Shown here one piece after another: positions 14,127 through 26,940 of a DNA stretch of 64,000 bases (position 1 is its first letter; the number at the start of each line of letters is the position of its first letter). Origin of the DNA: Urechis unicinctus (lineage: Eukaryota > Annelida > Polychaeta > Xenopneusta > Urechidae); the NCBI GenBank assembly GCA_034190875.2, contig CM067343.1, forward strand, positions 21,718,076-21,782,075. Direction: 5' to 3'. Below the pieces are notes generated by a model. It saw nothing but the letters and a program-made list of their open reading frames with translations. It was not told the origin of the DNA and did no database searches. Both the position numbers and the translations under genes were made by a program.

Positions 14127-14290
14127 TGTATGTATGTATGTATGTATGTATGTATGTATGTATGTATGTATGTATGTATGTATGTATATATGTATGTATG
14201 TGTGTGTGTTTGTATGTATGTATTTATACATGCATGTATTTTGTGCATGCATATATGTATGCGTGTAACCATGTGTGTGCATGTACTTAT
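13289..14290. repeat. Interrupted (GTAT)n / (GCAT)n microsatellite
   Basis: About 1 kb of GTAT-derived tetranucleotides, degenerate on the left (with GCAT, ATAT and TTTA variants) and nearly pure at 13850-13945 and 14036-14205. All Cys-Met-Tyr-Val and His-Thr-Tyr-Ile frames here are translations of the repeat. Confidence 0.95.
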
Positions 14291-14750
14291 GTGTGCAAAG
14301 GCATTAATATTGTCTAACATGAAGATCCCTGTGCTTATGTGGCAGTGTAGGTATATAGTGAGGTTATTAAATTGTCATTTTTACCAAATATTCAAATATC
14401 TACACTATTACTCGATCACGGCTTTTGACCTGTTGTTAACTTAAACAACACAACTGTGACAATAATGTCGTGTAATTACCATCCCCATGATCAACCCATC
14501 ATTACAGCATGCATGTGACGGGCGTATAATATATAAAACATGCATTCGCAGCAGATGTGCCTCTACAACGGACAATGATCATAGTTTAATTTCAGAGCTA
14601 TCAACATATATGATGATTTTATCATAGAAAACCTATCTGAGCATTACATTCGTTGCTCTTATAGGGTATTGTTAGCAAGTTTTGTTCGCTTTGTTTGTGT
14701 GAATAGTGTATTAATAACATAATGATGTTTGTCTATCTATTTACCTCCTG
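14291..14750. other. AT-rich stretch without recognised content
   Basis: Lies between the microsatellite and module 7. No gene or repeat was recognised. Confidence 0.4.
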
Positions 14751-14754
14751 GGTG

Positions 14755-16420
14755 AATCATGCATCACAATTGCACCAGCCTGTGATGACGGCCACTCTAT
14801 TGCAATTGCCTTGCAACACTGGACCTCATCAATCAATCAGTATATATCATATATTCGCCTGCAATAATTCATCATTGCGCGACAATGTATGCAAGGTTTA
14901 CGTCTAGACAAATGGTACCATAAATATGCAAAAATTATGATATAACACAAATTCATATGACGCAACCCGCAGACAGCAGATGCTATCTGTTACCATAAAC
15001 GCCATAAATACGTCAGCTACACCGCGCATAATCAATATGAGGCTCCTGCTAGCTGCAATTCTATTGCTGTGGGAATGGAACTCGCATACGACAAAGAACT
15101 CCGCCATGGTCAATAAACTATGCCATTCTCTATGTTTGCTATTGCCACAGTGTGATTATTGGGTTAGTGTCCTGTGAGTTATCATGTACAATTTGAGTTT
15201 AAACAAGCCGATTGAAACAATATCGGGATAATACAATATTTCAGCGGAGAAGGTACGTTCGCATTAAGATATGTATAGTCACATTAGAAGCTGAAATGAA
15301 AATCGTACTGATGAATACCATAGGATATTTATTATTCATATAAAATTCTGCAAAAACGACGTTCGCCAGGAGCCAGATCGAGACCGGAGATACGTGCTTA
15401 CGATAAGTCGGCAAAGGCATTTTCGCTCGACTATCGCCGATATCATAGTCCTTCATTGCGAAGGCATCACCTTGCTTTAAAAAGATTCCATTTTTTTTTT
15501 TGTCATTTCTTATCGCGCTTTACATTAGGGTAAAGCTTGTCCAGGCAAGGGAGAGACCCCAATCAGATGATTATATTCCGAGCCGAAACATTCCTGTCTG
15601 AATAAGCCAGAGTTCATTATGAACCTCAGTCATTGAATACTAAATAGCATCCGAAATGATGCATATTTTAATCGAGATCACTAAACCAATTACATTTGCT
15701 CTCCTGGTGCGTTTTGATTAATTAGCCACCATTTGAAGAATGATGAAATATATCTAAGACATCTTAGTATCCGATGTGTCATGATCACGCATGCAGGGCC
15801 ATCAGGCAATGTTACATATCATCCCATGTAATGTATTTAGATGAATGCTGCCCATGTTAATAATATGAGCCCTTTGGGTCTTTATATTGTTACATTCGTG
15901 AAACAAAATAGAACAGAACGCGACGCGGCTTTTGGCTAATGCGAGTAATTGTGGACTACTGAAAGGAATACATCATAATCATTTTCCTCTTGGCCATTGG
16001 TACTGGGATAATTGGATAAAATATGCATAATACCAATAACATAGAAAAACTCTTAATCCCCACATAACATCAGAAGAATCGATAGTTTTTGTATAGACCA
16101 CAGATGTAACTTTACCAGCGCACGGCCGAAAATATATCAATTTGCTCCATAATACGTCGCTACCATCCACTTGCTTTCTGCACAACCTACGACAGCTACC
16201 TAATAAAATTAATGAAATGTATTGTTCACATTCACCGGAACATTGTCGAAAATATCATTCCGTTGAGTGTTGCTCTAATTACTATCCTGACAATACCGTA
16301 CTGCTTCAATTTCTTGACTATCAAATGTATCACAATGTATGCGCTATATACTTATGATATATGCTGATTATGCCCCCGGATGATCTTGATTGGTTAACAT
16401 ATTAACATATATATATATAT
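14755..16420 (+). repeat. Duplicated module 7, copy A
   Basis: Aligns with 34150-36180 and, for its first 350 bp, with 43735-44115. Anchors include CCTTGCAACACTGG, CAGATGCTATCTGTTACCAT, AATATGAGGCTCCT and GGGTTAGTGTCCTGTGAG. In unit B this module follows module 6 directly, so 9070-14750 is extra in A. Confidence 0.88.
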
Positions 16421-16790
16421 ATGTATATGTATTCACCTTGTTCCTTTAACACCCACCAGTCAGCAATTATAACAGATTACTTACCAAAAAAGCAATATAA
16501 TATACTCATCGTTGCATCTCTAGTCCATCCAATGTGTATTTCAATAATACTACCAAACCAATACCATGCATTTTCAAGGAAGATTTTGGATTCTAGGTAT
16601 GTTGTTGGACATTGGGATATGGACCAGATAACACTCTGATAGATATGTTGTTATCAGGTTATGGATTGGATACTTTATTTAAATAATCCCGACAACGGGG
16701 TTACTCGGTAATTTATGTATAGTGTTCCAGCATATACCTGTAGAGTTTAATAAATCTTCTTGTAGAGTGACACCATTTGATTAAGGGGAT
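16421..16790. other. AT-rich spacer without recognised content
   Basis: Starts with a short (TA)n at 16402-16430. No gene recognised; the 72-codon frame at 16421-16639 has no domain. Confidence 0.4.
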
Positions 16791-17000
16791 AACCTTGCAA
16801 CAGGCAGAAATGCGCCATTTAATCTGCAGTATACGATTACACCAGCTGCTTTGCTGTGGTGTAAATTATTTCAGTGATACATAATTTAAGACCTGAACCG
16901 TCAAACACCTGCTGATGTATTATTTAACTGATATGAAATGCAACCGCTCTGTAGTCGTGCGGTCCAAATATCATTCATGCTCGACAAGAAGCCCGTAACG
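16790..17000 (+). repeat. Duplicated module 8, copy A
   Basis: Aligns with 37245-37440: ACCAGCTGCTTTGC, TTCAGTGATACATAATT and CTGATGTATTAT are shared. Confidence 0.82.
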
Positions 17001-18375
17001 CTAATAAACCATTCGTCAAAGGCTTTTTTGTAAAAATCAGTTTTAAATGGTAACCAACACACCCCGATTTAAGTTAACAGAGCCTACCATAGTGCTTTAT
17101 CATATTATTAATGAAACATATTATAGATGTCTATGTTTGCATGCATAATATCATTTATTTATGCATAATTATCGAAATCATTTTAAACGTTTGATGTAAC
17201 AAAAAGGCAAAATTAAAGTGGTAACTACTGAGCATTGATCCTTTTTTATATAGGCGTCGCCAAAATGGAAATGCGTATTCAATTTCAACAAGAATATATT
17301 TCCCATTCAGCAAAACATCTGCTCTCCTGGAAGCCCACAGAACAATTTATCTTTAATCTTACGAACTAAAGACCGGGTAACGTTTGTTGTTTTTTTCTAG
17401 ATAATCTATATGAGAGAATACAATAAGCCGAACAACTCAGCATGGGTGGTGAACCAGTGAAGTAAGGTCCACGCAGGTGGCTTATTGCCTTGCGGTAACA
17501 TTATCATCATAGTGATGTTTCGCTTCCATGTTTGTGCGGTTGTACCAAACCCTCGTTGTTAATTCTTTTATTCCATTGAGAACACCAAATAAATCGATCA
17601 AGGCGCATTTTAAACAGAAATTCGTTCACAACACTACTCAAATGATCGACCGGGACCATCAATGTGTTACTCTACCTTTTCTTGTTTTGTTTCACGAGTT
17701 TGCACCCGTGTGATGATCCTCTTTTGCGCTGACTTTAAGCGGAACGTCAATTGCACATTATCGATTGAGTCACATTCTTCCAATAATCACCAACCATCAA
17801 TGCCTCAGGCGAAGAGGCTCAACCTTTATTGCGTGAGTTATTGGCCAACCTGTTATAGTTCATTGAGAGCGTTATTGACCATCGGTTAGCTACATGCCAT
17901 ATTTGAAGGATATTTGTTTCGTTTTAATCACCGGATTCGCTGTGTATGATTTCAGTAAAATATTATCTTCATATGTAAGCATGTAGTACTGTGTCCTTGT
18001 CTGTTTATATTTGAACCCTATTTTATGGTAAATATATGCAAAACGGTCAGCAAGCTACTTCAATCTGAGGTTTGAAATGTTAAAGTGTGCGAAAGGTAAA
18101 TATGCCAATGCCTTGCCAAGGGACGGAAAACTGTTCGTAAGAGATACCTTAGTGATAACACTGAACAACCCAGATTACATATTTCACATCGGATACACCG
18201 ATTTATGCTTCTGGAATGAAAGAGGCCGGGAGCACACCTTGACAATAATCTACAGGGATACAGCTGCCAAACGAAAACATCACTCTCAGTACTTTAACTG
18301 AATGTTTGTTGGCTTCGAAGCACGCTAGTCAACACGGCTGTCATTGTTCTCAGCACAGAATATGACATCCTATGT
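17001..18375. other. Stretch without recognised gene
   Basis: Between modules 8 and 10 of unit A. Small frames (17528-17713, 17662-17889, 18077-18301) have no recognised domain. The last one, 74 codons, is overlapped by a 61-codon frame on the other strand. Confidence 0.4.
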
Positions 18376-18379
18376 TTCT

Positions 18380-18570
18380 GTGTACAAACGTAACTCATCG
18401 ACCTGGATTATATAACAATTGAATGGCGAACAAAATAACCAAAGGTTAATGAAATATTTCAACACAATCAACACCTACACCACAATGGAGGAATAAGTGG
18501 AATGAGTACTGGCATGTTGTTCACCAATGATACTCTAACACGTTCTACCGTATTCGAATAGTCGGTGTTT
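18380..18570 (+). repeat. Duplicated module 10, copy A
   Basis: ACTCATCGACCTGGAT, TTTCAACACAATCAACACCT and CAATGATACTCTAACACG are shared with 37920-38100 and, more loosely, 57580-57780. A fragment also resembles 29795-29860. Confidence 0.88.
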
Positions 18571-18769
18571 AAATATTTAAAGGTGGCTATGTTGCTAAAC
18601 TTTATCATTCCCGGTAAAGAAGACATGCTGGCTGGTTGGGGCGGGGGAGTGGGAGAAAAGAATGTAACAATACTTGTAAATGGTCCCATTAGCATCCAAT
18701 CGGTGTTTTCGAGCACAAATAGCAGCCTGCTAATGTTGTTTTGAATGCAAACGAGCGACAGAGAGCTAA

Positions 18770-19480
18770 ACATGTAAGCTGGTGAATTAGTACAGGAACG
18801 CATCATTCATTACTTATGCATCATGGGATATTCAGTGATATAAAGTAATAAACCAGAATGGTGACAGTAAGTCATGACTGCAGCAGTGGGTGCTAGTAGG
18901 TCTCATACACCCCATGGGTATAATGTCGCAGTTCTACATATGTTGATTATTTTATTCTACATGCAGTTAGCCATTATTGTAGCAGTGCATCACGAATGAA
19001 CCATAATGCACTGGTGAGACCATTCATGGGAAGTAATAAAGAATAATACGATGGGATTTCTGCCACGGAATGGACACATATTATCAGTGATATTGAGCCG
19101 CAATATGTTTTAATCAGAGCAGGGCAAACCATAAAGATCTCCGGATGTATCATAATGGGCATCTGACCAAAGATATTGAGGATTTCTGAATGATTTTAGA
19201 GTGAGCTACAAAGAATGGTGGCATTGCTATGGGTCGTATCTATTGCTTCAATCTGTCATCTTATCGTTACTGCCATAGACAATATCACTCAGCGGCAGTG
19301 GTCTGAGGAAGTGCGTTACCTTCTATGATTACAAACACCCAGAGATCACATATGTACGCTCATGGTGAATTTAATTAACCAGAAGTTAACGGTAGCCTCT
19401 GGCTTGATGTATCTGAATATTGCCTGTAAGGCAACCGACTGCATGTCAGGTTATTCAATTATCAATGAGTTTATCTACCA
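18770..19480 (+). repeat. Duplicated module 12, copy A
   Basis: Aligns with 39118-39830 over about 700 bp, starting at GTAAGCTGGTGAATTAGTA. The 18468-18806 antisense frame spans the junction of this module and is not preserved. Confidence 0.9.
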
Positions 19481-19524
19481 GATGACATGATAAACACTTA
19501 AATGTGGTTTTGTTACATATAAGA

Positions 19525-19800
19525 GATGCATAAGTTGAATTCATAGACCTCTTCATGTTAACCATATACTGCAATAACAGTGCATGACGTTTGCTGATCT
19601 GTCTCTAATAATTAGAGACAGATCAGTAAGCGCCATGTACTATTCTTGCAGTGTATGATTAACTGGCGGAGGTTAACGTACTCGAAAGCATACTTTATGA
19701 CACTGGGCTTTGTAACTTTACTTCTGGATTATCCGATGGATAATAAAACCTCGATTGGTGTATCTGTTATACGCGTTGCAGCTTCCCAATAAGAATATCA
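19525..19800 (+). repeat. Duplicated module 13, copy A
   Basis: Contains the palindrome. Downstream, GAAAGCATACTTTATGACAC and TAATAAAACCTCGATTGGTG are shared with 39880-40145. Confidence 0.9.
19557..19663. repeat. 107-bp palindrome (hairpin), copy A
   Basis: Two 53-base arms around a single central base at 19610, with no gaps. The inner 16 bases pair perfectly (CTGATCTGTCTCTAAT and its complement). I count 8 mismatches over the arms, of which 4 would be G-U pairs in a + strand RNA. It lies within duplicated module 13 (19525-19800). Confidence 0.93.
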
Positions 19801-19984
19801 TGACGTCCTATTGAACGTATAACAGTTCTGTACAATACACTGCACGCCGTGCTTGTCACATAAATATATTTTCAGCAAGATTGCAACAAGAAACACATAT
19901 GTTTCCTCCAGTAGCACTGAAAGCCATTGTTTGAGCATTTGTAAAACGCATTGTTTATTCAAGACAATACAGGTTCTAATTTAG

Positions 19985-20320
19985 GCGAAATCACAGTGAA
20001 GGATGGATGGTACTCCATTTTACAATTCCTATCACAAGCTAGTGATTTTCAGAGTAAATAATTAATCAAATACTGCATGAAATACCATGATGCCATTGAG
20101 TATAATACTCGTACAATTGTGCGTATTTTACGCATAGCTTGAGTCTTCTTCCAATACATAAAACAAACCTGGTAAATAGAGCATTACATGGAGACATAGC
20201 ACAGCTAACACGATTTTCTTATAGTGAGTACAGAAAGTCTGACGATTAGCATTTTTATTGTACAAGTGTTAAGCATATTGAAGTAAGATAAGGCAACCAT
20301 AATCGTTCACAAAATGGCAA
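19985..20320 (+). repeat. Second copy of 7441-7700 and 8390-8470 within unit A
   Basis: AAATCACAGTG, CCTATCACAAGCTAG and the AAGTAAGATAAGGCAA..CACAAAATGGCAATG stretch repeat parts of 7470-7560 and 8430-8470, so unit A itself contains an older internal duplication. Confidence 0.7.
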
Positions 20321-22489
20321 TGATCGCGTTACCCTATGGCAAGCAATATATATATAATAAAAAATGTGTGAACCTCTACACAGACGACAACTATAAATAG
20401 CTTCAAACCAGGCGTCCCGTCCCTTTAACTTGCGTCAACGTATATCGTTATATGTATGTTTGCCAAGGCGTTAAGTGTTTGTTCTTAGTTGACACGCAGG
20501 ATCTCTTTGGGTTCGACTTTTTTCTCCTATATATAGGTTAATTGAACGTAAATATGGAAATTGTCAGTTGTCGATATACTCATTTATATATTTTATATAT
20601 ATATTATTTATCAACCATTGCTTCATAGCAGCTCTAGCACATTCGGGTAAATTTACTTTCTATTAAAACCATACACCTTCATTAAATGAAATTGCTCTAT
20701 TGCAGCAGAGCCTATTATTTTTCAGATACGGCCGAACGTTTTATGCGACCCATAACACTACCGGACAAACAATAAGGTTCAGTTAACGTCGGGTTTTAAA
20801 TTGGCACCCTGATTAAGTCTATGATTACTGTGTTATCAGCGCATTGATAGAAGTAATAAAAACAGAAGCGATCGTTATTGCTGCGTCATTTTTGGTTGTG
20901 TCCTAGCTTATGCTCCCAAACGACTGTATCTGATAAATAAATAAACAACAGGGGGACACTCGTTTTTGGCAATTCAACATTGCTTTGAATTAGACTAATG
21001 TCAATGGTAATGCTATGGAAAAGTGAAAGTTTGATTGCGCCGCAGGTACCGATGCGTGGGTCCTCTTTAGATACCCGGATAGTTTAGCCAACATTGGTGT
21101 CCTTGGGATGTCTTCATGTTTGGATTTCGTTTCATTCCCATCTGGCCCGAAATCTTCACTTTAACCTTAATAATCAATCGACAGCACTTTGCTGAGAGAC
21201 GTATTCAATCATAAACAACGCCACCTCATACAGCAGAGAACAGTGTTTCTTTGCGAGATCGCACATTGGTCCAACGTCGTGTCAACTGAAAAGTAATGTA
21301 TTTTGACGTTTTACCATCGTTATGCTCCATAAATGGTCTATGGATCTATGTAAGACAACACAATGGGGTGCAATTTTTTTACGTTGAGCGATATGCTAGC
21401 GAACAACACTGCCATAAATGACGATGTAGAATGGAGCGTCGAGTACTAGATAAACTCTCCTAAACTCCATGTAATATACATTCATAAAATCATATGTTTA
21501 GGAGTTGTTTATAAACGCCAATATGAACGTGACAACATGATGGCCCCAACCCTTCATACTAAAGTTGGTTCGTTTTCGAAGCCTTTCGTCATTATCATCG
21601 CCTTATACCATTCCCGTTCATACGTCTTTGATGTCGAGTGCATTATATTTCTGTAAATGCTGATATGATTCACAAAACTGCTCTCTGATCATAAACGCAT
21701 GTATGTAATAAACAATATATCGGTTGAATTATCACTAGAAGTGAGCGTTGCACAGCATCGTTGGTGTCAGCATGCCTTGAATTTTATTTGACTTGCAAAG
21801 AGCATGTTTTCATACACCCTGTAAAAATATAAACGTGTGCTTCTGAGGTATATAAAGCGTGTACTCATCGGATCGTTTGTTTAAATCAAACTGTTTACAT
21901 CCGATTCCGACAGTTGCGCGCATATTACCGTTGCGACCTTCCACGATACACAAGAATATTCATGACTCTCTTTACAGCACGTGCGAGTTTTATAATAAAG
22001 CCAATGCATCGATTACATGTACTGGAGGTTAAACTAGGACACGCTCATGAACCGTTCGATGGTACTGTTTAGGTCCTTCATTCAAGTTTCGCCATTGATA
22101 GGTCAAATATGTTTGATTATTTGTACTCTGCGTCCAAAGTAAAGTTGTCAGTATGAACATGCAGGTAGAACAGCATGCATACCCCACTCTATCTCGCCGC
22201 AAAATACTATCAATAAACAAATCAGTAAGTTTGAATAAATGTACATGCGACAAATATAGTGTAGTTTCCTGTTTTCGCACCAGTATAATTCTAAATAGGT
22301 GCATTGACTCCATGCTTCAAGCTTAAGAGTTTTCTTTTGTAATAAGCCGTTTTTGCTAAATGATATTAATATAATGCTCTCATATGTTAATAAAAAGGTC
22401 GACTTCGGTGCAAGTTCTTAATTCACGGAAAAAAGAAAAACACGATGTTTAGCTTTCGTTGTGTACTGTGTAACTCTTTGACCTTCTAA
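20321..22489. other. Stretch without recognised gene
   Basis: About 2.2 kb before the unit end module. The longest frame is 22029-22313 on the - strand (94 codons), with no domain I recognise. Apart from the 20880-20970 segment I see no repeat. Confidence 0.4.
20880..20970 (+). repeat. Short segment shared with 10020-10105
   Basis: Second copy of the AGGGGGACA.TCGTTTTT segment, in the same orientation. Confidence 0.65.
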
Positions 22490-23060
22490 CATATTGACAG
22501 CCAATCAAATAAGCATCGGCGAAGCTCAAAGTGCTCATCATCTTTCTTAAATTACTGTTCTATGATTGATTTAACCACAAATAAGGACCGCTTGATACGA
22601 GATTGTACGCCATAGCAACAAGCTTGATGGTACCTGCATGCTGTAAGTACAGCCAATCTACGCCAGAGTTAGTCAGGCATTAGTTTGTGGAATCCATGAA
22701 ATTGGTTGCGGCTATGTACAGCGACTACGCAAAAAATATGAAGCTTGAATACGAGGAGGGATTGTCCAGCTAAAGTCTACACATACGTGTTCGTTAATCA
22801 CAGGTTCTGTCTGCCATGCATGTTTAAAATGCTGCGTTGCCAAATTCATCACACATTCCGCGGACGCTAGAGGAGCGATCCGGGTAGCATAAAACTTCGG
22901 AGAAAATTGTGGGTCTGTCAGCTAATTTTAACTCTTCCTAGTAGGTACTCAAATTTTCAATATTTGTAGAAGAGCCCATCAATATTGCCATTTATATCTC
23001 CGGAACAAAGAAATGCTTTGTATTGCCGATGCCTTATTTAAATGTGTGCTGATGCCTAAT
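22490..23060 (+). repeat. Unit end module, copy A
   Basis: Aligns with 46015-46770. ACATATTGACAGCCAATCAA and GCTTGAATACGAGGAGGGAT are identical or nearly so. Confidence 0.9.
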
Positions 23061-23084
23061 TTTTATTGCACCAACAAACTGTTA

Positions 23085-23165
23085 AAATGTATCAATGTCG
23101 TGCTCCAGATATTGCGTTCAGGTTAATTAGGGTAGCTCTCTGAACAGAAAACATCATTCAAGCAA
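23085..23165 (+). repeat. Unit start module, copy B
   Basis: ATGTCGTGCT and GATATTGCGTT followed by a CTCTCTGAAC stretch match 105-165 and 49292-49350. The part homologous to 6-90 is poorly preserved. Confidence 0.7.
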
Positions 23166-23334
23166 AGTAAATGGATATTTTACAGCCAGTTAACGAAAGC
23201 CATTCCTGCTTGCAAACGGTAGTCGTCTCTTTGTCAGAACTTCTACTCAATGCCTCAAAATGTTGGTGGTTATCCAGAATAATAATTTGGACATATATTG
23301 CTCTAATTTATAGCCAGTAAGTGGTTTAAAACGC

Positions 23335-24570
23335 AACTATTTTGTCACTCCATAACATAACTGAATCTTATAACTCAATTTCGCCGCTTTGCTCTCGTAA
23401 CATCGTAACAAAATGTATTTGGTAAGCGTCGACGCGTATCGTTACATTATGGCAACATAAGTATGTTGATCAACTAGCTCCGAACAATGCATTTACGGCA
23501 AAATGGATATAATTAGGGCCGGATAAAGTGTTTATTACTCAGCCGTCATGTCTACCTTGGCTTACTGGTTTTCGCACATGAATAAAAAGTGGTCGTTTAC
23601 TTCAAAATCGGTCCAGCGCGATCTATTGGTAATTATTGAATGAGAAATAAACACAGCCAAAAACCATTCTCTCGACCTGCACAGAAAAAGCGCAATATTT
23701 GTGTTATTTTTTATATAGGCGAATTACTATGCTTGCGTAAAGAGTTACAATTAAAGCGTGGGCTTTTATTTGTAGTAGATCGTATTAAGCAAATAGCTTT
23801 ATAATAAATATTCTTTTGAGAAATCAGCGAGGGGATATGTCGGGGCTGTTGAATGATTAATGGTGTATCGACATTCAACCACTATTGGATTTTGTGGTTC
23901 AAGCAATATCTTCATCATCGACTAGCCGCAGTCATACTCATGGTACGCGCTGAGGGAAAGATTGATGCTCAAATGGATGACCACGAGCTGTCTGTAACTG
24001 ATTGCAGTATCAATATCACGAAGGTCAGGGTCGTCATTTGCAATCGGTTTCATTAATTATATTATATTTCATCCGTAAAATGAGGCTATGTTAATGCAAT
24101 ATTATACTTACCTGCCTCCCGAGCGTATTAATAACTTGTACATCGTGAAGCAAGCTAACACCATGAAGAAAGTGGTATGGTTGCCTATAGTAAAATACAA
24201 ATATCCAGTGGTTATAACGGTAACACTCGGGGTCATTGCTCTATCATTCATCTTGTGTATGCTTCATATGGAATAAGCGGTGGCCCTTCTGTGAGTGATC
24301 CAGTAATATCCAATGCAGCATTACACAATCAGAGATGAATTGGATTTTATTGGAACTTTTCTCCAAATGAGCATGAACATCGATTAATGTGATATGTTGT
24401 GACATTAATGCAATAAATGCCATTCGTGTGATTTATGATAAATAATCGATTTGATATATGTGCAGCCGAGGATGCCTATGTGGTTTTATTACTTTTTGTG
24501 ACTAAAGAGTTGATATGACCGGTGAAGTGCGCACTGTACGTATTGCAAAGATGTGGTGATTGTAACAGAC
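23335..24570 (+). repeat. Duplicated module 2, copy B
   Basis: Counterpart of 505-1690. It lacks the microsatellite that precedes the A copy and runs into module 3 within about 35 bp, whereas in A the two modules are 1.66 kb apart. Confidence 0.85.
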
Positions 24571-24604
24571 GGTTAAAAAAGCTTTCATGCAATATGTGCA
24601 TCAA

Positions 24605-26830
24605 CATGTGCGTGACATTCATTGCACTTACGTATATATCGTCAACAATATACATATCACAGAAACAATGCTTGAATTCAGCTATTTGCACCGTTTATTT
24701 GCACCACTACTATTACCAATGCATTATTTTGCCCTCGTAAATTCTAACCTCACCTCATTGATATATGATTGCTTAGTAAGGATAGATAAATACGTTTTGA
24801 AACCATTCTTTTCATTGCAAATAAGAATCAAGCGTTTTGTTCCAGGAATCTACAACTTAACCTTTAAACTGCCATAAAAATTTGATTTGTACATATAACA
24901 AACTATATGACAATTATTGACTATTCAGCAATACAGCATTAGGGTTTTATAGGTATTTATCAAAGATAAAATACATGAATTATGAGTACCGCATCTGGCG
25001 TTTTTACCCGATGGATGAGTTTCCCGACGACGATGACATGACATCATTGACGTCATGGAACGATTTGCACCACATATATTTCCGCCAAATTCAATCATGA
25101 TTCATATTTTAATATATCTCACCCAAATAGATACCGCGTTTCTCTCTTCGTCGGTTTTGCTTGCAGGCATTTGTCGGGAAGCCATTTAACAAACGCTAGT
25201 AACATGTTATAATGGCATCTCACTATGCCCTAAATTATTTCAGCGGTGCGCTACAATCACAAGCAAGCTTGCAGTGCTTTGTGACTTGTTCTGTGCCCTA
25301 GAGATCTTTTGATAGATGCAGTGGTACTGTAAAACGGAAAAGCGTAATTATGTGCGTTAATGGCAGAACAAGTCAATGACCGCTATCACCAGAGGCTTTC
25401 ATTTTAATATTCGATTGTCAGTCATACGGATATGATAGACTTATATATGGCTCGGTGAGGGTTTGTTTAAAATTATCTGCCATCTCTGTCGGATATGTTA
25501 TAAATAGCTTAGTTATAATTGCTTTTGTTATATGATTCATGCGAGCATTGCAAGACTTGTCTAGTGCATATAGTATGATCGAATGATATGCCCTACCTAC
25601 ATAGCGGAGTTGATGATAAGCCAACATGCTAATGAGTACAAACTAAGGAATGGACTCCCCCTCGCCAATTTTCATTGCTTTTATTCATTATGCTTGCACT
25701 TAATCTGTGAAGATATGTGAATAACATGCGGTTGTGCTTGTTCTAAACTTAAGTGAAACAATTAAAAAGCTCTCCTTCACAAAGCGACGTAATTAATATT
25801 CAGCTACTGAAGTGTTCATGTATACGCCAGAGATGTTTAGATTATTCTCACGCTAATAACTTATATAACAACCCCAGACTCGCGATGGTGGTTAGGTCAT
25901 TAGGGGTCAATGCGGATATACGAGATCTCAAAAGAGACTTACATCGTCCGAGTCGGAGATGTGGTCGTCTTCTGATACGAAATAATCGGAATTAAAGCAA
26001 TAGAACTATGTACATGCATTACTGAGCTCATTCCTTGTTTGGACTAGGCATCATCCACACTTGGCAATATTTTGAAAATAGACGTCAATAGAACGTCACC
26101 AATAATGTCACCAAAACCGGGGCCGACCGAACTGCAATAAAGATCACCATATTTCTGCCATAAATATATATGGCAGATTATACAAAGATTATTCAGCACA
26201 TTGTTTACTTGATACCATCCGCAAATAAGTGGCTCACTTCACTGTGTAGGTTTCGAGCGAGATAAAATAATCGTAGGCGTACAGGTAATAATAATGTGAC
26301 TATTATCAGCGATGTAGGGCACGTTTCAGTTGCACTTTAGGCTGAGTTCCACTAGCACCCCCTAATAGATTTGACTGTACATAGGGCTAAAACAACAAGA
26401 TAAATGAGGACATTGTGCATATTGCAATAAACAGGTCATCCCACTGCGTAATCAATTATGTATCGTATTTGGTACACCGCCACAATCAAAGCAGCTTATT
26501 GTTGCCAACAAATTCAAATCCATTCTGACGCCAGCATGCGTTTGACCGATCATGATCATAGCAAAACGCGTAATTTCAGCATGTATTTGCCGCGGTGCCG
26601 TCTTTCTATATCCATCAATGCAACTGAAATGTTATTTTGCGCTGATTATTTCATGTGGATTACTATGTTGGAGATAAGCAGGGGTATGGGTCACTTGATA
26701 GAGAAAGCACATCATTGGTTGCATGATGCTAAGACAGACAATCACCGCCATGTTGGTCCGACAGAGTGGAGAATTAAAAGGTTGGCAATCATCATGAACA
26801 GAGACTACGCACACATGTGTTGCGCGAATG
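24605..26830 (+). repeat. Duplicated module 3, copy B
   Basis: Counterpart of 3365-5830, same orientation. It contains the open frame 26458-26940, which is interrupted in the A copy. Confidence 0.88.
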
Positions 26831-26940
26831 TCAAGTTAAACCCATCAAAAGGAATGTCTTTACGGCATAAAGAACACGATGTGTTGCTTGATATATCAAA
26901 AAATGTGGCGAATGCTATAAGTGTTTTTCAGGTGGCCTAA
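26458..26940 (+). CDS. Unrecognised 160-codon open frame in duplicated DNA
   Basis: The longest open frame in the window that is not made of a simple repeat. It starts at ATG 26458 and ends at TAA 26938-26940. The product would be basic, with several His and Cys residues but no recognisable zinc-finger spacing, no signal peptide and no membrane segment. The homologous stretch in unit A (about 5240-5830) has stops and frame-changing indels from its first third onward. Either the frame is open by chance or the A copy has decayed. No splice or promoter evidence supports expression. I do not recognise the protein and consider a chance frame more likely. Confidence 0.2.
   Translation: MYRIWYTATIKAAYCCQQIQIHSDASMRLTDHDHSKTRNFSMYLPRCRLSISINATEMLFCADYFMWITMLEISRGMGHLIEKAHHWLHDAKTDNHRHVGPTEWRIKRLAIIMNRDYAHMCCANVKLNPSKGMSLRHKEHDVLLDISKNVANAISVFQVA

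Noticed and set aside
16060-16185. Two Val/Ile-Asp-x-Ser-Asp-Val motifs on the - strand, with similar ones near 53270 and 56670, considered as a repeated exon family
   Set aside because: The matches are six to eight residues with unrelated flanks and different codons. They are within chance for AT-rich DNA searched in six frames.
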